A stretch of 44,372 bases of DNA from JBBCJT01 sp037190665 (GTDB lineage: Bacteria > Pseudomonadota > Alphaproteobacteria > Acetobacterales > Acetobacteraceae): contig JBBCJT010000218.1 in NCBI GenBank assembly GCA_037190665.1, positions 1 through 44,372 of the forward strand, given 5' to 3'. Below the pieces are notes generated by a model, which was given only the letters and a program-made list of their open reading frames with translations, did not search any database and had not been told where the DNA came from. Every line of letters starts with the position of its first letter. The first letter of the stretch is position 1. This document shows positions 25,232 to 33,156 of the stretch, piece by piece. Made by a program: the position numbers and the translations under genes.

Positions 25232-25453
25232 TACCGACGGGCTTTGCCGCTGATCTTCTCATCGGCGGCGCGAGCAGTATCCGTTCGCAGGGTTGACGTG
25301 GCGGCCGGATGCAAACCAGGGACTCATACCGGCCAGCCCTTCGGCTGACCCGATATGAGTCTTCATTTCGCGCGCAGCCGCCACGTCAACCCTGCGCGCG
25401 GATACCGTTCGCCTTGCCGATGAAGAGCTATCGGCAAGGCTCGGCGGTATCAT
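25231..25453. repeat. Second extragenic repeat family, inverted pair
   Basis: The 327-bp gap 25232-25558 is mostly two facing copies of a ~100-125 bp element. The 17-mer CAGGGTTGACGTGGCGG at 25288-25304 is exactly complementary to 25378-25394, and both ends carry CTTGCCGAT...ATCGGCAAGG-type hairpins. The right half (25321-25453) is about 80 % like 39868-39993 by eye. No gene is seen here. Confidence 0.75.
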
Positions 25454-25558
25454 ACCAGGCCAGCCGAAGTCCGGCCGGCATGAGTCATCCCGCCGCGGCC
25501 CGGTCCGGATGGGCGATGCGGATCCCGGACAACGGCGCATTTCGATCGGGGCGTGACC

Positions 25559-25933
25559 ATGGTCGCCAGCGACAGTTTCTCGGAATTCCTGCGTGAGCAG
25601 CTTGCGCCGCTCGGCCACATCTCCATGCGGCGCATGTTCGGCAAGACCGGCGTGTTCTGCCATGGCGTGATGTTCGGGATCGTCAGCGACAACACGCTCT
25701 ACTTCCGCGTCGATGACGGCAACCGGGTGGCCTTCGGCGAGGCTGCATCGTCCCCGCCGCTCAACTACGAGAAGCAGGGTCGCATGATCGACCTCTCCTT
25801 CTGGCGCGCGCCGGCGCGGCTGTTCGACCAGCCCGACGAACTCATCGCTTGGGCGCATCTGGCGCTGGCAGCGGCGCGGCGGGTCGCGGCGGACCGCAAG
25901 CCGAAGATGCCGCGGCGAAATGCGAAGCGCTGA
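25559..25933 (+). CDS. TfoX/Sxy family N-terminal domain protein
   Basis: 124-residue protein made almost wholly of a TfoX-N domain: LREQLAPLGHISMRRMFGKTGVFCHGVMFGIVSDNTLYFRVDD and the tail SFWRAPARLFDQPDELIAWAHLALAAARR. The C-terminal TfoX domain is absent, as is usual in alphaproteobacteria, so a direct role in competence should not be assumed. I chose ATG at 25559 because GGGG lies 7 bp before it; a GTG 6 bp upstream is too close to that site. It stands alone between repeats and the acetyltransferase gene. Confidence 0.85.
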   Translation: MVASDSFSEFLREQLAPLGHISMRRMFGKTGVFCHGVMFGIVSDNTLYFRVDDGNRVAFGEAASSPPLNYEKQGRMIDLSFWRAPARLFDQPDELIAWAHLALAAARRVAADRKPKMPRRNAKR

Positions 25934-26097
25934 AGGCGGCCGGGCATTGCGCTTGCCGACCGAGCGGCGGCGTATCATTCATCGCGTCGGATACCGGACC
26001 CGAGCCGGCAATAGCACTTGCATCTGACGGGTGCCGTGTTCGCGAACCTCGGCCTCGCGGGCCGGTAGATGAGGCCGAGGCCGACCCCAGGAATCCC

Positions 26098-26727
26098 ATG
26101 ACGAATTTCTTCGAAAGCCCGTTCCGCGGGAAGCTGCTGTCCGGGCAGGTGACGAACCCGAACATCCTCGTCGGCCGCTACAGCTACTATTCCGGCTGGT
26201 ACCACGGGCACTCCTTCGACGACTGCGCACGCTACCTGCTGCCCGACCGCAACGACGTGGACCGGCTGATCATCGGCAGCTTCTGTGCCATCGGCAGCGG
26301 CGCGAGCTTCATCATGGCCGGCAATCAGGGCCACCGCGCCGACTGGGTCTCGACCTTCCCGTTCCACTACATGCGCGAGGAGCCGGCCTTCGTCGACGCC
26401 GCGGACGGGTATCTGCCGGCGGGCGACACGGTGGTCGGCAGCGATGTCTGGATCGGGTCCGAGGCGATGGTGATGCCCGGCATCCGCATCGGCCACGGCG
26501 CCATCGTCGGCAGCCGCGCGCTGGTGACCCGCGACGTGCCGCCCTACGCCATCGTCGGCGGCAATCCCGCGCGCGTCATCCGCATGCGCTTCCCGGAGGA
26601 GCAGGTCGCGATGCTGCTGGAGATGGCGTGGTGGGACTGGCCGATGGAGCGCATCGCCGCCGCGATGAAACTGATCTGCGCCGGCGACGTGGCCGCGCTG
26701 CACGCCTTCTGGAAGCGCGCCCCATAG
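26098..26727 (+). CDS. CatB-type xenobiotic/chloramphenicol O-acetyltransferase
   Basis: 209-residue left-handed beta-helix acetyltransferase, the usual CatB/Vat length. MTNFFESPFRGKLLSGQVTNPNI, the extended loop YSYYSGWYHGHSFDDCARYLLPD, and FIMAGNQGHRADWVSTFPF with His79 at the catalytic position match type B chloramphenicol acetyltransferases. Hexapeptide turns VVGSDVWIGSEAMVMPGIRIGHGAIVGSRALVTRDV form the helix. Chromosomal members of this group can give chloramphenicol resistance, but many have other acceptors; resistance is not shown. No mobile element flanks it. Confidence 0.87.
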   Translation: MTNFFESPFRGKLLSGQVTNPNILVGRYSYYSGWYHGHSFDDCARYLLPDRNDVDRLIIGSFCAIGSGASFIMAGNQGHRADWVSTFPFHYMREEPAFVDAADGYLPAGDTVVGSDVWIGSEAMVMPGIRIGHGAIVGSRALVTRDVPPYAIVGGNPARVIRMRFPEEQVAMLLEMAWWDWPMERIAAAMKLICAGDVAALHAFWKRAP

Positions 26728-26769
26728 AGCATTCTCCGCTCACGCAGAGCCGACGGGTCGAAGAAAGCC

Positions 26770-27639
26770 CTACGCGAAGGCGATCGCCGGCGCCTTCTGG
26801 CCGCGCCGTGCCAGGGCCGCGGTCAGCGTGTTCTCCAGCAGGCAGGCGATGGTCATCGGCCCGACACCGCCCGGCACCGGCGTGATCGCGCCGGCATGGC
26901 CCGCGACCTCGGCGAAGGCCACATCGCCCGCCAGCCGCCCGTCCGGCAACCGGTTGATGCCCACGTCGATCACCACGGCCCCTTCCGCGACCCAGTCGCC
27001 GCGCACCATCTCCGGCCGGCCCACGGCGGCGATCAGTACCTCCGCGCGGCGGCACTCGGCGGCGATGTCGCGGGTGCGCGAGTGCGCGAGCGTCACGGTC
27101 GCGTCCGCGCCGACCAGCAGCCGCGCCATCGGCCGGCCGACGATCGCGCTGCGCCCGATCACGAGCGCGCGCGCCCCGGCCAGCGACACGCCCTCCGACG
27201 CCAGCAGCCGCATCACGCCGAGCGGCGTGCAGGGCGTGAGCGCGGGCTCGCCGCCCGCCATCCGCCCGACATTCAGCGGGTGGAACCCGTCCACGTCCTT
27301 GGCGGGGTCGATCGCCTCGATCACCGCGGAGGTGCGGATATGCGCCGGGAGCGGCAACTGGACGAGGATGCCGTCCACCGCCGGATCGGCGTTCAGCCGG
27401 GCGATGCAGGCGAGCAGCTCGGCCTCGGCCGTGTCGGCCGGCAGGCGGATGGTCGCCGAATCGAACCCGGCCTTCGCGGCGGCGCGGTCCTTGTTGCGGA
27501 CGTAGATCTGGCTCGCCGGGTCGGCCCCCACCAGCACCACGCGCAGGCCGGGGCGGAACGGCAGGGCCGCGGTGCGCTCGGCGATCCGGTCGCGAAGCCG
27601 GGCGGCGACCGCCTTGCCGTCGATGATCCGCGCGCTCAT
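26770..27639 (-). CDS. folD: Methylenetetrahydrofolate dehydrogenase/cyclohydrolase
   Basis: 289-residue bifunctional one-carbon enzyme making 10-formyl-THF from methylene-THF. Signatures are the Tyr/Lys segment SQIYVRNKDRAAA, VQLPLPAHI, KDVDGFHPLNVGRM, PCTPLGVMRLL, VIGRSAIVGRPMARLL (NADP site) and PVPGGVGPMTIACLLENT. Start and length are standard. The YggT-family gene lies 4 bp upstream on the same strand, so the two are cotranscribed. Confidence 0.97.
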   Translation of the reverse strand: MSARIIDGKAVAARLRDRIAERTAALPFRPGLRVVLVGADPASQIYVRNKDRAAAKAGFDSATIRLPADTAEAELLACIARLNADPAVDGILVQLPLPAHIRTSAVIEAIDPAKDVDGFHPLNVGRMAGGEPALTPCTPLGVMRLLASEGVSLAGARALVIGRSAIVGRPMARLLVGADATVTLAHSRTRDIAAECRRAEVLIAAVGRPEMVRGDWVAEGAVVIDVGINRLPDGRLAGDVAFAEVAGHAGAITPVPGGVGPMTIACLLENTLTAALARRGQKAPAIAFA

Positions 27640-27643
27640 CGGC

Positions 27644-27934
27644 TCACAGCACCGCAGGGGCGATGGTGCGCCACAGGAAGATGCGCAGCGCCTGCAGCAG
27701 CAGGATGACGATCACCGGGCTGATGTCGATGCCGCCGAGATCCGGCAGGAACCGGCGCACCGGCCTGAGCGCGGGTTCGGTGATGCGGTAGAGGAAGTCG
27801 CCGATCGTCCAGACCACGCGGTTGCGCGTGTCCAGGATGCCGAAGGCCGTCAGCAGGCTGAAGACGGCGGCGATGATCAGCGCCCAGATATACAGGCCGA
27901 TGAGCTGATCGATGAACCAGAGCAGCGCTTCCAT
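27644..27934 (-). CDS. YggT family membrane protein
   Basis: 96-residue inner-membrane protein with two hydrophobic helices. LYIWALIIAAVFSLLTAFGILD and FLPDLGGIDISPVIVILLLQALRIFL are typical YggT blocks, joined by the RITEPALRPVRRF loop. It has one YggT repeat, the short form. YggT proteins are linked to osmotic stress and division/shape factors, but their activity is not settled. It precedes folD by 4 bp. Confidence 0.92.
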   Translation of the reverse strand: MEALLWFIDQLIGLYIWALIIAAVFSLLTAFGILDTRNRVVWTIGDFLYRITEPALRPVRRFLPDLGGIDISPVIVILLLQALRIFLWRTIAPAVL

Positions 27935-28043
27935 CCTCGTCTCCGTCGGCGGCGCGGCCTGATACCGGCGGGGGCCGCGTGGGGCAAGCGGGGCGCTTGA
28001 CGGAGCGCGGCTTGCCGCCCATACACCGCGCCTTGCGCGGGAC

Positions 28044-28119
<76 letters not shown>

Positions 28120-28382
28120 CCGCCCGCGCCACCACCTTCCTGATCTTCCACGGGAAATCCGGCTGAATCCCGGACCCGGCGATCTGCCGCGCCGCCCCCA
28201 ACGGCGACCTCGCCTTGCAATCGCGCGCCAGGACCCCCACATGGGCCGGGTCAAGTTTGTCTGGTCCGGCCTGCTCTCCGAGTTCGCGATCGAACGCCGA
28301 GCCTGGTGTCCGTCCCCTGCAGAAGTTTGATCCGCCATGCGGCGTTCGCATGGTGGCACACCCGTGTTCGATCGGAACATCA
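28120..28382 (+). promoter_or_regulatory. Probable long leader of the cold-shock gene
   Basis: The 263 bp between tRNA-Ala and the cold-shock gene hold no convincing gene. Cold-shock genes often have structured leaders of more than 100 nt, and TTTGTCTGGTCCGGCC near 28256 could start one. The open frame on the minus strand here is a by-product of the tRNA sequence. No clear -10 box is seen; the call is inference from gene family and spacing. Confidence 0.35.
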
Positions 28383-28589
28383 ATGTCCAACGGCACCATC
28401 AAATGGTTCAACGCCACCAAGGGCTATGGCTTCATCCAGCCGGATGACGGCAGCAAGGACGTGTTCGTCCACATCTCCGACGTGGAGAGGGCCGGCATCG
28501 CGGCGCTGAAGGAGGGCGACAAGCTCACCTACGACGTCCAGCGCGACACCAAGGGCAAGCTGTCGGCCTGCAACCTGCGCGCCGCCTGA
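28383..28589 (+). CDS. Cold-shock domain protein (CspA family)
   Basis: 68-residue single-stranded nucleic-acid chaperone. GTIKWFNATKGYGFIQPDDGSKDVFVHISDVERAG holds RNP1 (KGYGFI) and RNP2 (VFVHI); length and fold elements are complete. It likely melts mRNA structure during cold or growth transitions. It follows tRNA-Ala by about 260 bp and is monocistronic. Confidence 0.96.
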   Translation: MSNGTIKWFNATKGYGFIQPDDGSKDVFVHISDVERAGIAALKEGDKLTYDVQRDTKGKLSACNLRAA

Positions 28590-29430
28590 CGTCCCGGCTC
28601 ACCGGACCACGGACGGGGGGCGTCCCATGCCCCCCGGACCCGCCTGCCCGCCGGTTCCTCACCGAGGTTCCGGCGGCGCCGATCCGCCGGACGCATGCGG
28701 CATCCCCCGATGCCATGCCGGACCCCGCGGAACGGCTTCCCCACCATCCATGACTGCAAGGAGATCAGGCGCGCCCGCCCAGGCGGACCGCGCGCCGGCA
28801 AAGCATATGCACACACTACCCGCTCGCCGTGTCATCGAACGGCACCCGCTTCCCATCGCGCGCGCGACGCAGCCCGCGCCCCGTGATCCCGAGCCGCTGG
28901 CGCTGTCGCCGGCGGAGATCCGCCGGATCGTGCTCGACATCATCGGCTAGGCCACGCCTGCCATCACGCTCCGGCCCTGCGACGTGGGCGGGGCGTCAGC
29001 GCAGCATGACGCTGGTGCGGCCGCTCCGTGAGGCGACGCGCATGTCGATCTCACACCGGCCAGTCTTTCGGCTGCCCCCACACCGGCATCGGAACCTGCC
29101 CGACCGGCGGCAGGACACACCGGAGCCGCCTCAGCCGGATCGGGTGTCGGACGGAGAGGACGAGCGATCATCCGGCATCGTTCTCTGCCGCTCCCCGCGG
29201 ACAGATGGTCGCCCCACCTCTCCCCCACGGCCCGCGTACCTTGCCAGCCCGCTTGCAGCGCCGCTGCGCCGGCCCGATTCATCCGCACGTTGGACCGATA
29301 GCGACCGGGGCAGGCCCCCGTGAAACCGACCCGCCCCACTTCCCACGAGACGGCGGCGCCGTAGAAGGTGCGCGGCGCCGCTTCGCCCCGACCGAAGCCG
29401 GGCCCGGCTGCTGTGCGAGGAGCCACTGAC
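28590..29430. other. Long intergenic stretch with one weak small ORF
   Basis: 841 bp between the cold-shock gene and the ELM1-like gene. Apart from the small frame at 28807-28950, it contains a fragment of the second repeat family at about 29051-29083 (ACACCGGCCAGTCTTTCGGC). No RNA gene or convincing full-length protein is visible. Long open frames on the minus strand across this stretch have poor composition and look non-coding. Confidence 0.5.
28807..28950 (+). CDS. Possible small protein, 47 residues
   Basis: Starts MHTLPARRVIERHPLP and ends LSPAEIRRIVLDIIG, where the tail looks like an amphipathic helix as in genuine small proteins. There is no good ribosome-binding site before 28807; an alternative in-frame ATG at 28750 would give 66 residues but is not better supported. 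I do not recognise a family. Kept as a low-confidence call because the C-terminus is protein-like. Confidence 0.3.
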   Translation: MHTLPARRVIERHPLPIARATQPAPRDPEPLALSPAEIRRIVLDIIG

Positions 29431-30369
29431 GTGCCGGACACACTCACCACCTGGACCCTCACCGAAGGCCATGCCGGCATGCGCGCGCAGGCCGAGGGCC
29501 TCGCCGAGGCGATGAGGCTGGCCGCGACCGCAAAGGACCTGCGCGCGCGCCTGCCGTGGGACTGGCTGCCCGGGCGGCTGTGGCCGGCGCCGCTCGCCTG
29601 CGTCACGCCGCGCCTCGTCCCGCCCTGGCCGGACATCGCCATCTCATGCGGCAACGTCGCCGCCCCGGTGGGGGCCGCGCTGCGGCGGAAGGGCGTCCGC
29701 GCGGTGCACGTGCAGAACCCCAAGCTCGATCCCGGCCGGTTCGATGTGGTGGTCGCCAACCGCCATGACGGCATGTCCGGGCCGAACGTCATCGTCACCC
29801 GCACCACCCTGCACCGCGTCACCCCCGGCCGGCTGGCCGAGGCGCGCGCCGCATGGGCGGACCGCCTCGCGCATCTGCCGCGGCCGCTGGTCGCGGTGCT
29901 GGTCGGCGGATCGAACGGGCGGTTCACCCTCGATGCCGGCGTCGGGGCGGCCCTCGCGGACCGGCTCGCCGCGATGATGCGGGCGGATGGCTGCGGCGTG
30001 TTCGTCACGCCCTCGCGGCGCACCGATCCGGTGGTGACCGCGACGCTGGCCGGCAAGCTGCGTCCGCTCGGCGCGGAGGTCTGGGATTTCACCGGCGAGA
30101 ACCCGTATTTCGGCCTGATCGCCTCGGCGGACGCGATCGTGGTGACGATGGACAGCACGTCGATGGTCAGCGAGGCCTGCGCCACCGCCGCACCCGTGCT
30201 GATCGCGGAACTACCCGGCCGCTCCCGCCGCATCGGCCAGTTCCTTTCCGGCCTCGCCGCGGACGGGCGCACGCGCCGTTTCGAGGGGCGGCTGGAGATG
30301 TGGCCCGTCACGCCGATCAACGACACGGCGGATGCCGCTGCCGAAGTCCGCCGCAGGCTGGGGCTGTAG
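29431..30369 (+). CDS. ELM1/DUF1022 family protein (GT-B-like)
   Basis: 312-residue protein of the family named after the plant mitochondrial fission protein ELM1. It opens WTLTEGHAGMRAQAEGLAEAM, followed by DIAISCGNVAAPVGAALRR, VHVQNPKLDPGRFDVVVANRHDG, VAVLVGGSNGRFTL and a C-terminal DAIVVTMDSTSMVSEACATAAPVLIAEL. The last resembles the donor loop of GT-B glycosyltransferases; an enzymatic role is possible but unproven. I used the GTG at 29431 because GCGAGGAG stands 8 bp before it. It ends just before REP copy 4 and the phage-like cassette. Confidence 0.88.
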   Translation: MPDTLTTWTLTEGHAGMRAQAEGLAEAMRLAATAKDLRARLPWDWLPGRLWPAPLACVTPRLVPPWPDIAISCGNVAAPVGAALRRKGVRAVHVQNPKLDPGRFDVVVANRHDGMSGPNVIVTRTTLHRVTPGRLAEARAAWADRLAHLPRPLVAVLVGGSNGRFTLDAGVGAALADRLAAMMRADGCGVFVTPSRRTDPVVTATLAGKLRPLGAEVWDFTGENPYFGLIASADAIVVTMDSTSMVSEACATAAPVLIAELPGRSRRIGQFLSGLAADGRTRRFEGRLEMWPVTPINDTADAAAEVRRRLGL

Positions 30370-30426
30370 CGAGGCAGCCACGCGCAACCCGCACCCCGGA
30401 AAACGAAGGCAAGGACCGTCATGCAA

Positions 30427-30560
30427 GATCCCCTCTCCCGCCCGGCGGGAGCGGGAGGGGCCCGCGCTTGCGCGGGAGGGTGAGGGGTCTCGACACCTCG
30501 CCGTCCCGCCGGCGCACGCACCCTCACCCCGACCCTCTCCCGCCAGCGGGAGAGGGGGAG
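30427..30560. repeat. REP/BIME double-hairpin element, copy 4
   Basis: Orientation of copies 2 and 5. Outer hairpins CTCTCCCGCCCGGCGGGAGCGGGAG and CTCTCCCGCCAGCGGGAGAG, inner GGGTGAGGGG/CCCTCACCCC. It marks the junction between host gene (ELM1-like, stop 30369) and the phage-like cassette, ending 6 bp before the stop codon of the hydrolase-like gene. Confidence 0.9.
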
Positions 30561-30566
30561 CCCGCA

Positions 30567-30866
30567 TCACATCCGGTAGAAGACCAGCCCGCCGACCTCG
30601 GCCACCGGCGGCTCGCCCACCGCCCAGCGCGGCAGCACCTCCGCCGGGTGCCAGCGCGTCGCGCCGCGGGCGTGGTCGGGCAGCAGGCCGGCGAGCGCGC
30701 GGGAGGCGATGCGGCGGCAGGCATCGGGCACCGGCCCGGTCGCGGCGGGCACGCCCGCGACGCCCGTGCGCGCGAACAGCACCGCCAGCGCCTCCAGCCC
30801 ACGCACCGGCCGCCCCGCGCCAGCCGCGTGCAGCGCGCGGGCCAGGCGATCGACCTGCATGCTCAC
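30567..30866 (-). CDS. Compact SleB/CwlJ-like cell-wall hydrolase, putative endolysin
   Basis: 99-residue protein. The C-terminal part ASRALAGLLPDHARGATRWH..LPRWA..VAEVGGLVFYR follows the ending of SleB/CwlJ-type cell-wall hydrolases (A..aLaG..pD...GAt.yH...P.Wa...iG.H.FYR). The N-terminal GLEALAVLFARTG corresponds to the segment with the catalytic Glu. It is much shorter than normal SleB domains, so activity is uncertain. Its start overlaps the preceding membrane-protein stop by 4 bp. As last gene of the cassette after terminase it is the best candidate for lysis. No signal peptide is visible, so export would need a holin. Confidence 0.6.
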   Translation of the reverse strand: MSMQVDRLARALHAAGAGRPVRGLEALAVLFARTGVAGVPAATGPVPDACRRIASRALAGLLPDHARGATRWHPAEVLPRWAVGEPPVAEVGGLVFYRM

Positions 30867-31171
30867 GCCCGCCCCGCCCGGAAGCTGGTGCTGATGGCAT
30901 CGAGCTTCTCCTCGATCCGCTCCACGCTGAGCGCGAGGCGGCGTTCCATGTCGCGCGCCACCTCCAGCGCGACGTAGCCGCGCGCGACATCCAGCTTGAA
31001 CGTGGCCAGCTCCTCCCGCAGCCGGCCCATCTCGGCGCCGTCGCGGCGTTCGCCGGCCTCGATCCGGTCCGCGACCTGCTGGCGCAGCCCGTGCAGCATC
31101 CAGAACAGGCCGCCCACCACGGGCAGCTCGATCGCCGTCACCCAGGTGACCGGGTCGAAGCTGAAGCCCAT
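30863..31171 (-). CDS. Small membrane/coiled-coil protein, possible holin or spanin-like
   Basis: 102 residues: an N-terminal hydrophobic segment (about 9-29, TWVTAIELPVVGGLFWMLHG) followed by a long charged helix to about residue 95 (RRDGAEMGRLREELATFKLDVARGYVALEVARDMERRL), which should form a coiled coil. Similar small proteins lie beside lysis genes in podoviruses. AAAGGAG precedes the ATG at 31171 by a suitable distance. It overlaps the hydrolase start by 4 bp. Whether it is holin, inner spanin or packaging accessory cannot be decided from sequence. Confidence 0.75.
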   Translation of the reverse strand: MGFSFDPVTWVTAIELPVVGGLFWMLHGLRQQVADRIEAGERRDGAEMGRLREELATFKLDVARGYVALEVARDMERRLALSVERIEEKLDAISTSFRAGRA

Positions 31172-31209
31172 CGGGCTTCTCCTTTCACTTGCATCAGGGG
31201 ATGGGGGGC

Positions 31210-31221
31210 GCGACATGTCGC
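31210..31221. promoter_or_regulatory. 12-bp palindrome between divergent small genes
   Basis: GCGACATGTCGC is perfectly palindromic and lies 4 bp before the ATG at 31226, in the 54-bp divergent gap between the plus-strand 75-residue gene and the lysis pair. It could be an operator for one or both. The core GACATGTC also occurs in the fucU/GntR operator; that may be coincidence. Confidence 0.4.
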
Positions 31222-31225
31222 ACCG

Positions 31226-31453
31226 ATGTGGAATGAGCCGTATCTGGAGACATGCTGCCGCTCCGCCCTGCACCGGCTGGTGCAGGCCGGCGGCGTCGGC
31301 CGGCCGGGCGGGCTGAAGGACGGGCCCTGCCTCGTCCGCCTCACCGGCATGGGCTTCGTCTGCGAACGCGCCGACGGCCGCTACGAGATCACCGCCGAAG
31401 GCCGTGCGCGGCACGCAAGCGAGGTCATGAAGCGGGCCGAGGCGGCAGCGTAG
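31226..31453 (+). CDS. Small winged-helix-like protein of unknown role
   Basis: 75 residues, opposite in direction to all cassette genes. SALHRLVQAGGVGRPGGLKDGPCLVRLTGMGFVCERADGRYEITAEGRARHASEVMK looks like a small winged helix with a C-terminal helix ending RHASEVMK, as in some phage and host regulators. Its end overlaps the end of the large terminase gene by 29 bp, tail to tail. No strong ribosome-binding site is visible, and a palindrome sits just before the start. I do not recognise a named family. Confidence 0.6.
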   Translation: MWNEPYLETCCRSALHRLVQAGGVGRPGGLKDGPCLVRLTGMGFVCERADGRYEITAEGRARHASEVMKRAEAAA

Positions 31454-32891
31454 CCGCACCCCGCCAAGGCGGCGGCCGGGCGGGCAGGCTCCGCCGCGGC
31501 AGCCGCGCCGGTTCGGCGAGCAGCACGCCCGCCACCGCATCCAGCGCATCGTCCTTCAGCCCCGCCGCACCCGGCCGCCATGCCGCCATCTCGGCGGCGA
31601 AGGACGTGGCGAACACGCTGTCATGCGCGTGCAACCGTTTCGCCGCGAGCACCGGATCGAAGGCGGCGAGGATGCGCTCCTCCTTCCGCCGGCTCGATGC
31701 CTGCTCGCGCACCGCGAACGCCACGCCGAGCTCCGCCGCCACCTGCCGCAGCAGGTCCGGCAGGAAGCGGCCGATGCCGTTGGTCTCCACGAACACCACC
31801 GGGATCGCGAGCTCGTCCGCGATGCGCGCGACCAGCCGGCATTGCTGCGTGGCCGGATCGGGTGCCGCGGCGGGATCGACGGTCAGGTAGGCGACGCGCT
31901 GGAGGAAGCGGTCGCCGGCATCGTCGGCGAACAGCGCCGCCAGCACCGAATGATCGCCCTTGCCCGGGCGGCCGAACGCCGGGTCCCACCACGCGGCCCC
32001 CGAGACCATCCGCCGCCGCCCCAGCCAGAGCTGCGCGGTGCCGTTCGCTTCCCGCAGTTCCGGCACCTCGCGGTAGCGGACCATGAGCGCGGGATCGAGC
32101 CGTGCCGCTTCCTCCGCCTCCGCGACAAGCTGCATCTGCCGGGCGAATTTGCGCGGGCCGACGCGGCGGCGGAGTTTGGCGATGGTCTCCGCATCGAACC
32201 GCTCCGGCCAGGCGGACCGGCCGCGCGCATCCAGCAGCGGCACGACCAGCCGCGCATAGCCGCCGAGGAAGCCGGCCTCGCCATCGGCGTAGATCGTCTC
32301 CGCGCCGTGCGGCGTGCCGATGAACAGGATCGTCCCGCCCGGCGTCAGCACGAACTCCGTCTCGGCGAGGCGTTCGCGCAGTGCGGCGCGCTTGTCCTGC
32401 GTGTCGGCGGTGTTGGGCACCTCCACGTCGTCGCAGATGATCACGTCCGCGCGGCTGCCGGTGAAGTTGCCGACGATGCCCTGGGCCATCATCGACGGAT
32501 CGCGCGGCGCGCCCGGCCGCGTCACGCCGAAGCGGTCCGCCGCCCACGGTTCGCCGCCATCGGGGATCAGATGGGCGCAGAGCGGATGACGTTCGATGAT
32601 GCGGCGCACGGCGCTGACCATCTTGATCGCGAGCGCCTGGTCCGCCGCCAGCACGAGGATGCGGAGCGACGGATCGCGCGACAGCAGCCAGGCGCAGAAC
32701 AGGCCGATGATCGTGCTCTTGCCGCAGCCGCGGAAGGCCATCAGCAGCAGCCGCGTGTCGCCCGCCCGCATGCGGTCGCGCAGCCAGCGGGCGATGCGCA
32801 GATGCACCGCCGGCATGGTCTGGCGGTTGCGCCGCGTCCAGATCCAGACGAACTCGGCGAAGCCCGAATCAGGCGGTGGCCGCCTCGGCAT
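31425..32891 (-). CDS. Phage terminase large subunit (T7 gp19-like)
   Basis: 488-residue DNA-packaging motor. Walker A is FRGCGKST (53-60) and Walker B is DVIICDDVE (149-157). The RNase H-like nuclease half shows WWDPAFGRPGKGDHSV, VVFVETNGIG and KDDALDAVAG, giving the acidic metal site. Size and order after the small terminase gene match podoviral terminases. It overlaps the small-subunit stop by 23 bp. All motifs are intact, so the protein should be active. Confidence 0.93.
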   Translation of the reverse strand: MPRRPPPDSGFAEFVWIWTRRNRQTMPAVHLRIARWLRDRMRAGDTRLLLMAFRGCGKSTIIGLFCAWLLSRDPSLRILVLAADQALAIKMVSAVRRIIERHPLCAHLIPDGGEPWAADRFGVTRPGAPRDPSMMAQGIVGNFTGSRADVIICDDVEVPNTADTQDKRAALRERLAETEFVLTPGGTILFIGTPHGAETIYADGEAGFLGGYARLVVPLLDARGRSAWPERFDAETIAKLRRRVGPRKFARQMQLVAEAEEAARLDPALMVRYREVPELREANGTAQLWLGRRRMVSGAAWWDPAFGRPGKGDHSVLAALFADDAGDRFLQRVAYLTVDPAAAPDPATQQCRLVARIADELAIPVVFVETNGIGRFLPDLLRQVAAELGVAFAVREQASSRRKEERILAAFDPVLAAKRLHAHDSVFATSFAAEMAAWRPGAAGLKDDALDAVAGVLLAEPARLPRRSLPARPPPWRGAATLPPRPAS

Positions 32892-33156
32892 CCGTGTCGT
32901 CCTCCGGCGGCAGGTTGGCGCGGGCCTCGGCGATCAGCGCGGGCAGGTCGGCGATCTCCTCGCCGGCGCCCAGCAGCTTCGCGACCTTCAGCAGATGCTC
33001 GATATGCGCGAGGGCCGCGCGGCAGGCGGCCTGATAGGCGGCGAACAGCTTCGCCTGCTCCGGGTCCGCCGGCAGCATCAGCATGTCGCGGTAGCCGAGC
33101 AGGATGCGTTCGATGGCGCGCAGCACTTCCGCGCGGCCCATGAGCGGCGCGGTCAT
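32869..33156 (-). CDS. Putative terminase small subunit (T7 gp18-like)
   Basis: 95-residue, mostly helical acidic-ended protein (AEVLRAIERILLGYRDMLMLPADPEQAKLF...YQAACRAALAHIEHLLKVAKLL). T7 gp18 has similar length and the same place between tail fibre and large terminase. Start overlaps the tailspike stop (ATGA), end overlaps the large terminase start. Sequence similarity alone would not prove the assignment; position does most of the work. Confidence 0.72.
   Translation of the reverse strand: MTAPLMGRAEVLRAIERILLGYRDMLMLPADPEQAKLFAAYQAACRAALAHIEHLLKVAKLLGAGEEIADLPALIAEARANLPPEDDTDAEAATA

Noticed and set aside
29368..29430. Upstream ATG extension of the ELM1-like protein
   Set aside because: The GTG at 29431 has a good ribosome-binding site and the family sequence starts there; the extension is low-complexity.
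31252..31890. 212-codon plus-strand frame opposite the terminase end
   Set aside because: Shadow of the terminase gene in another frame; the 75-residue frame starting at 31226 looks more protein-like.
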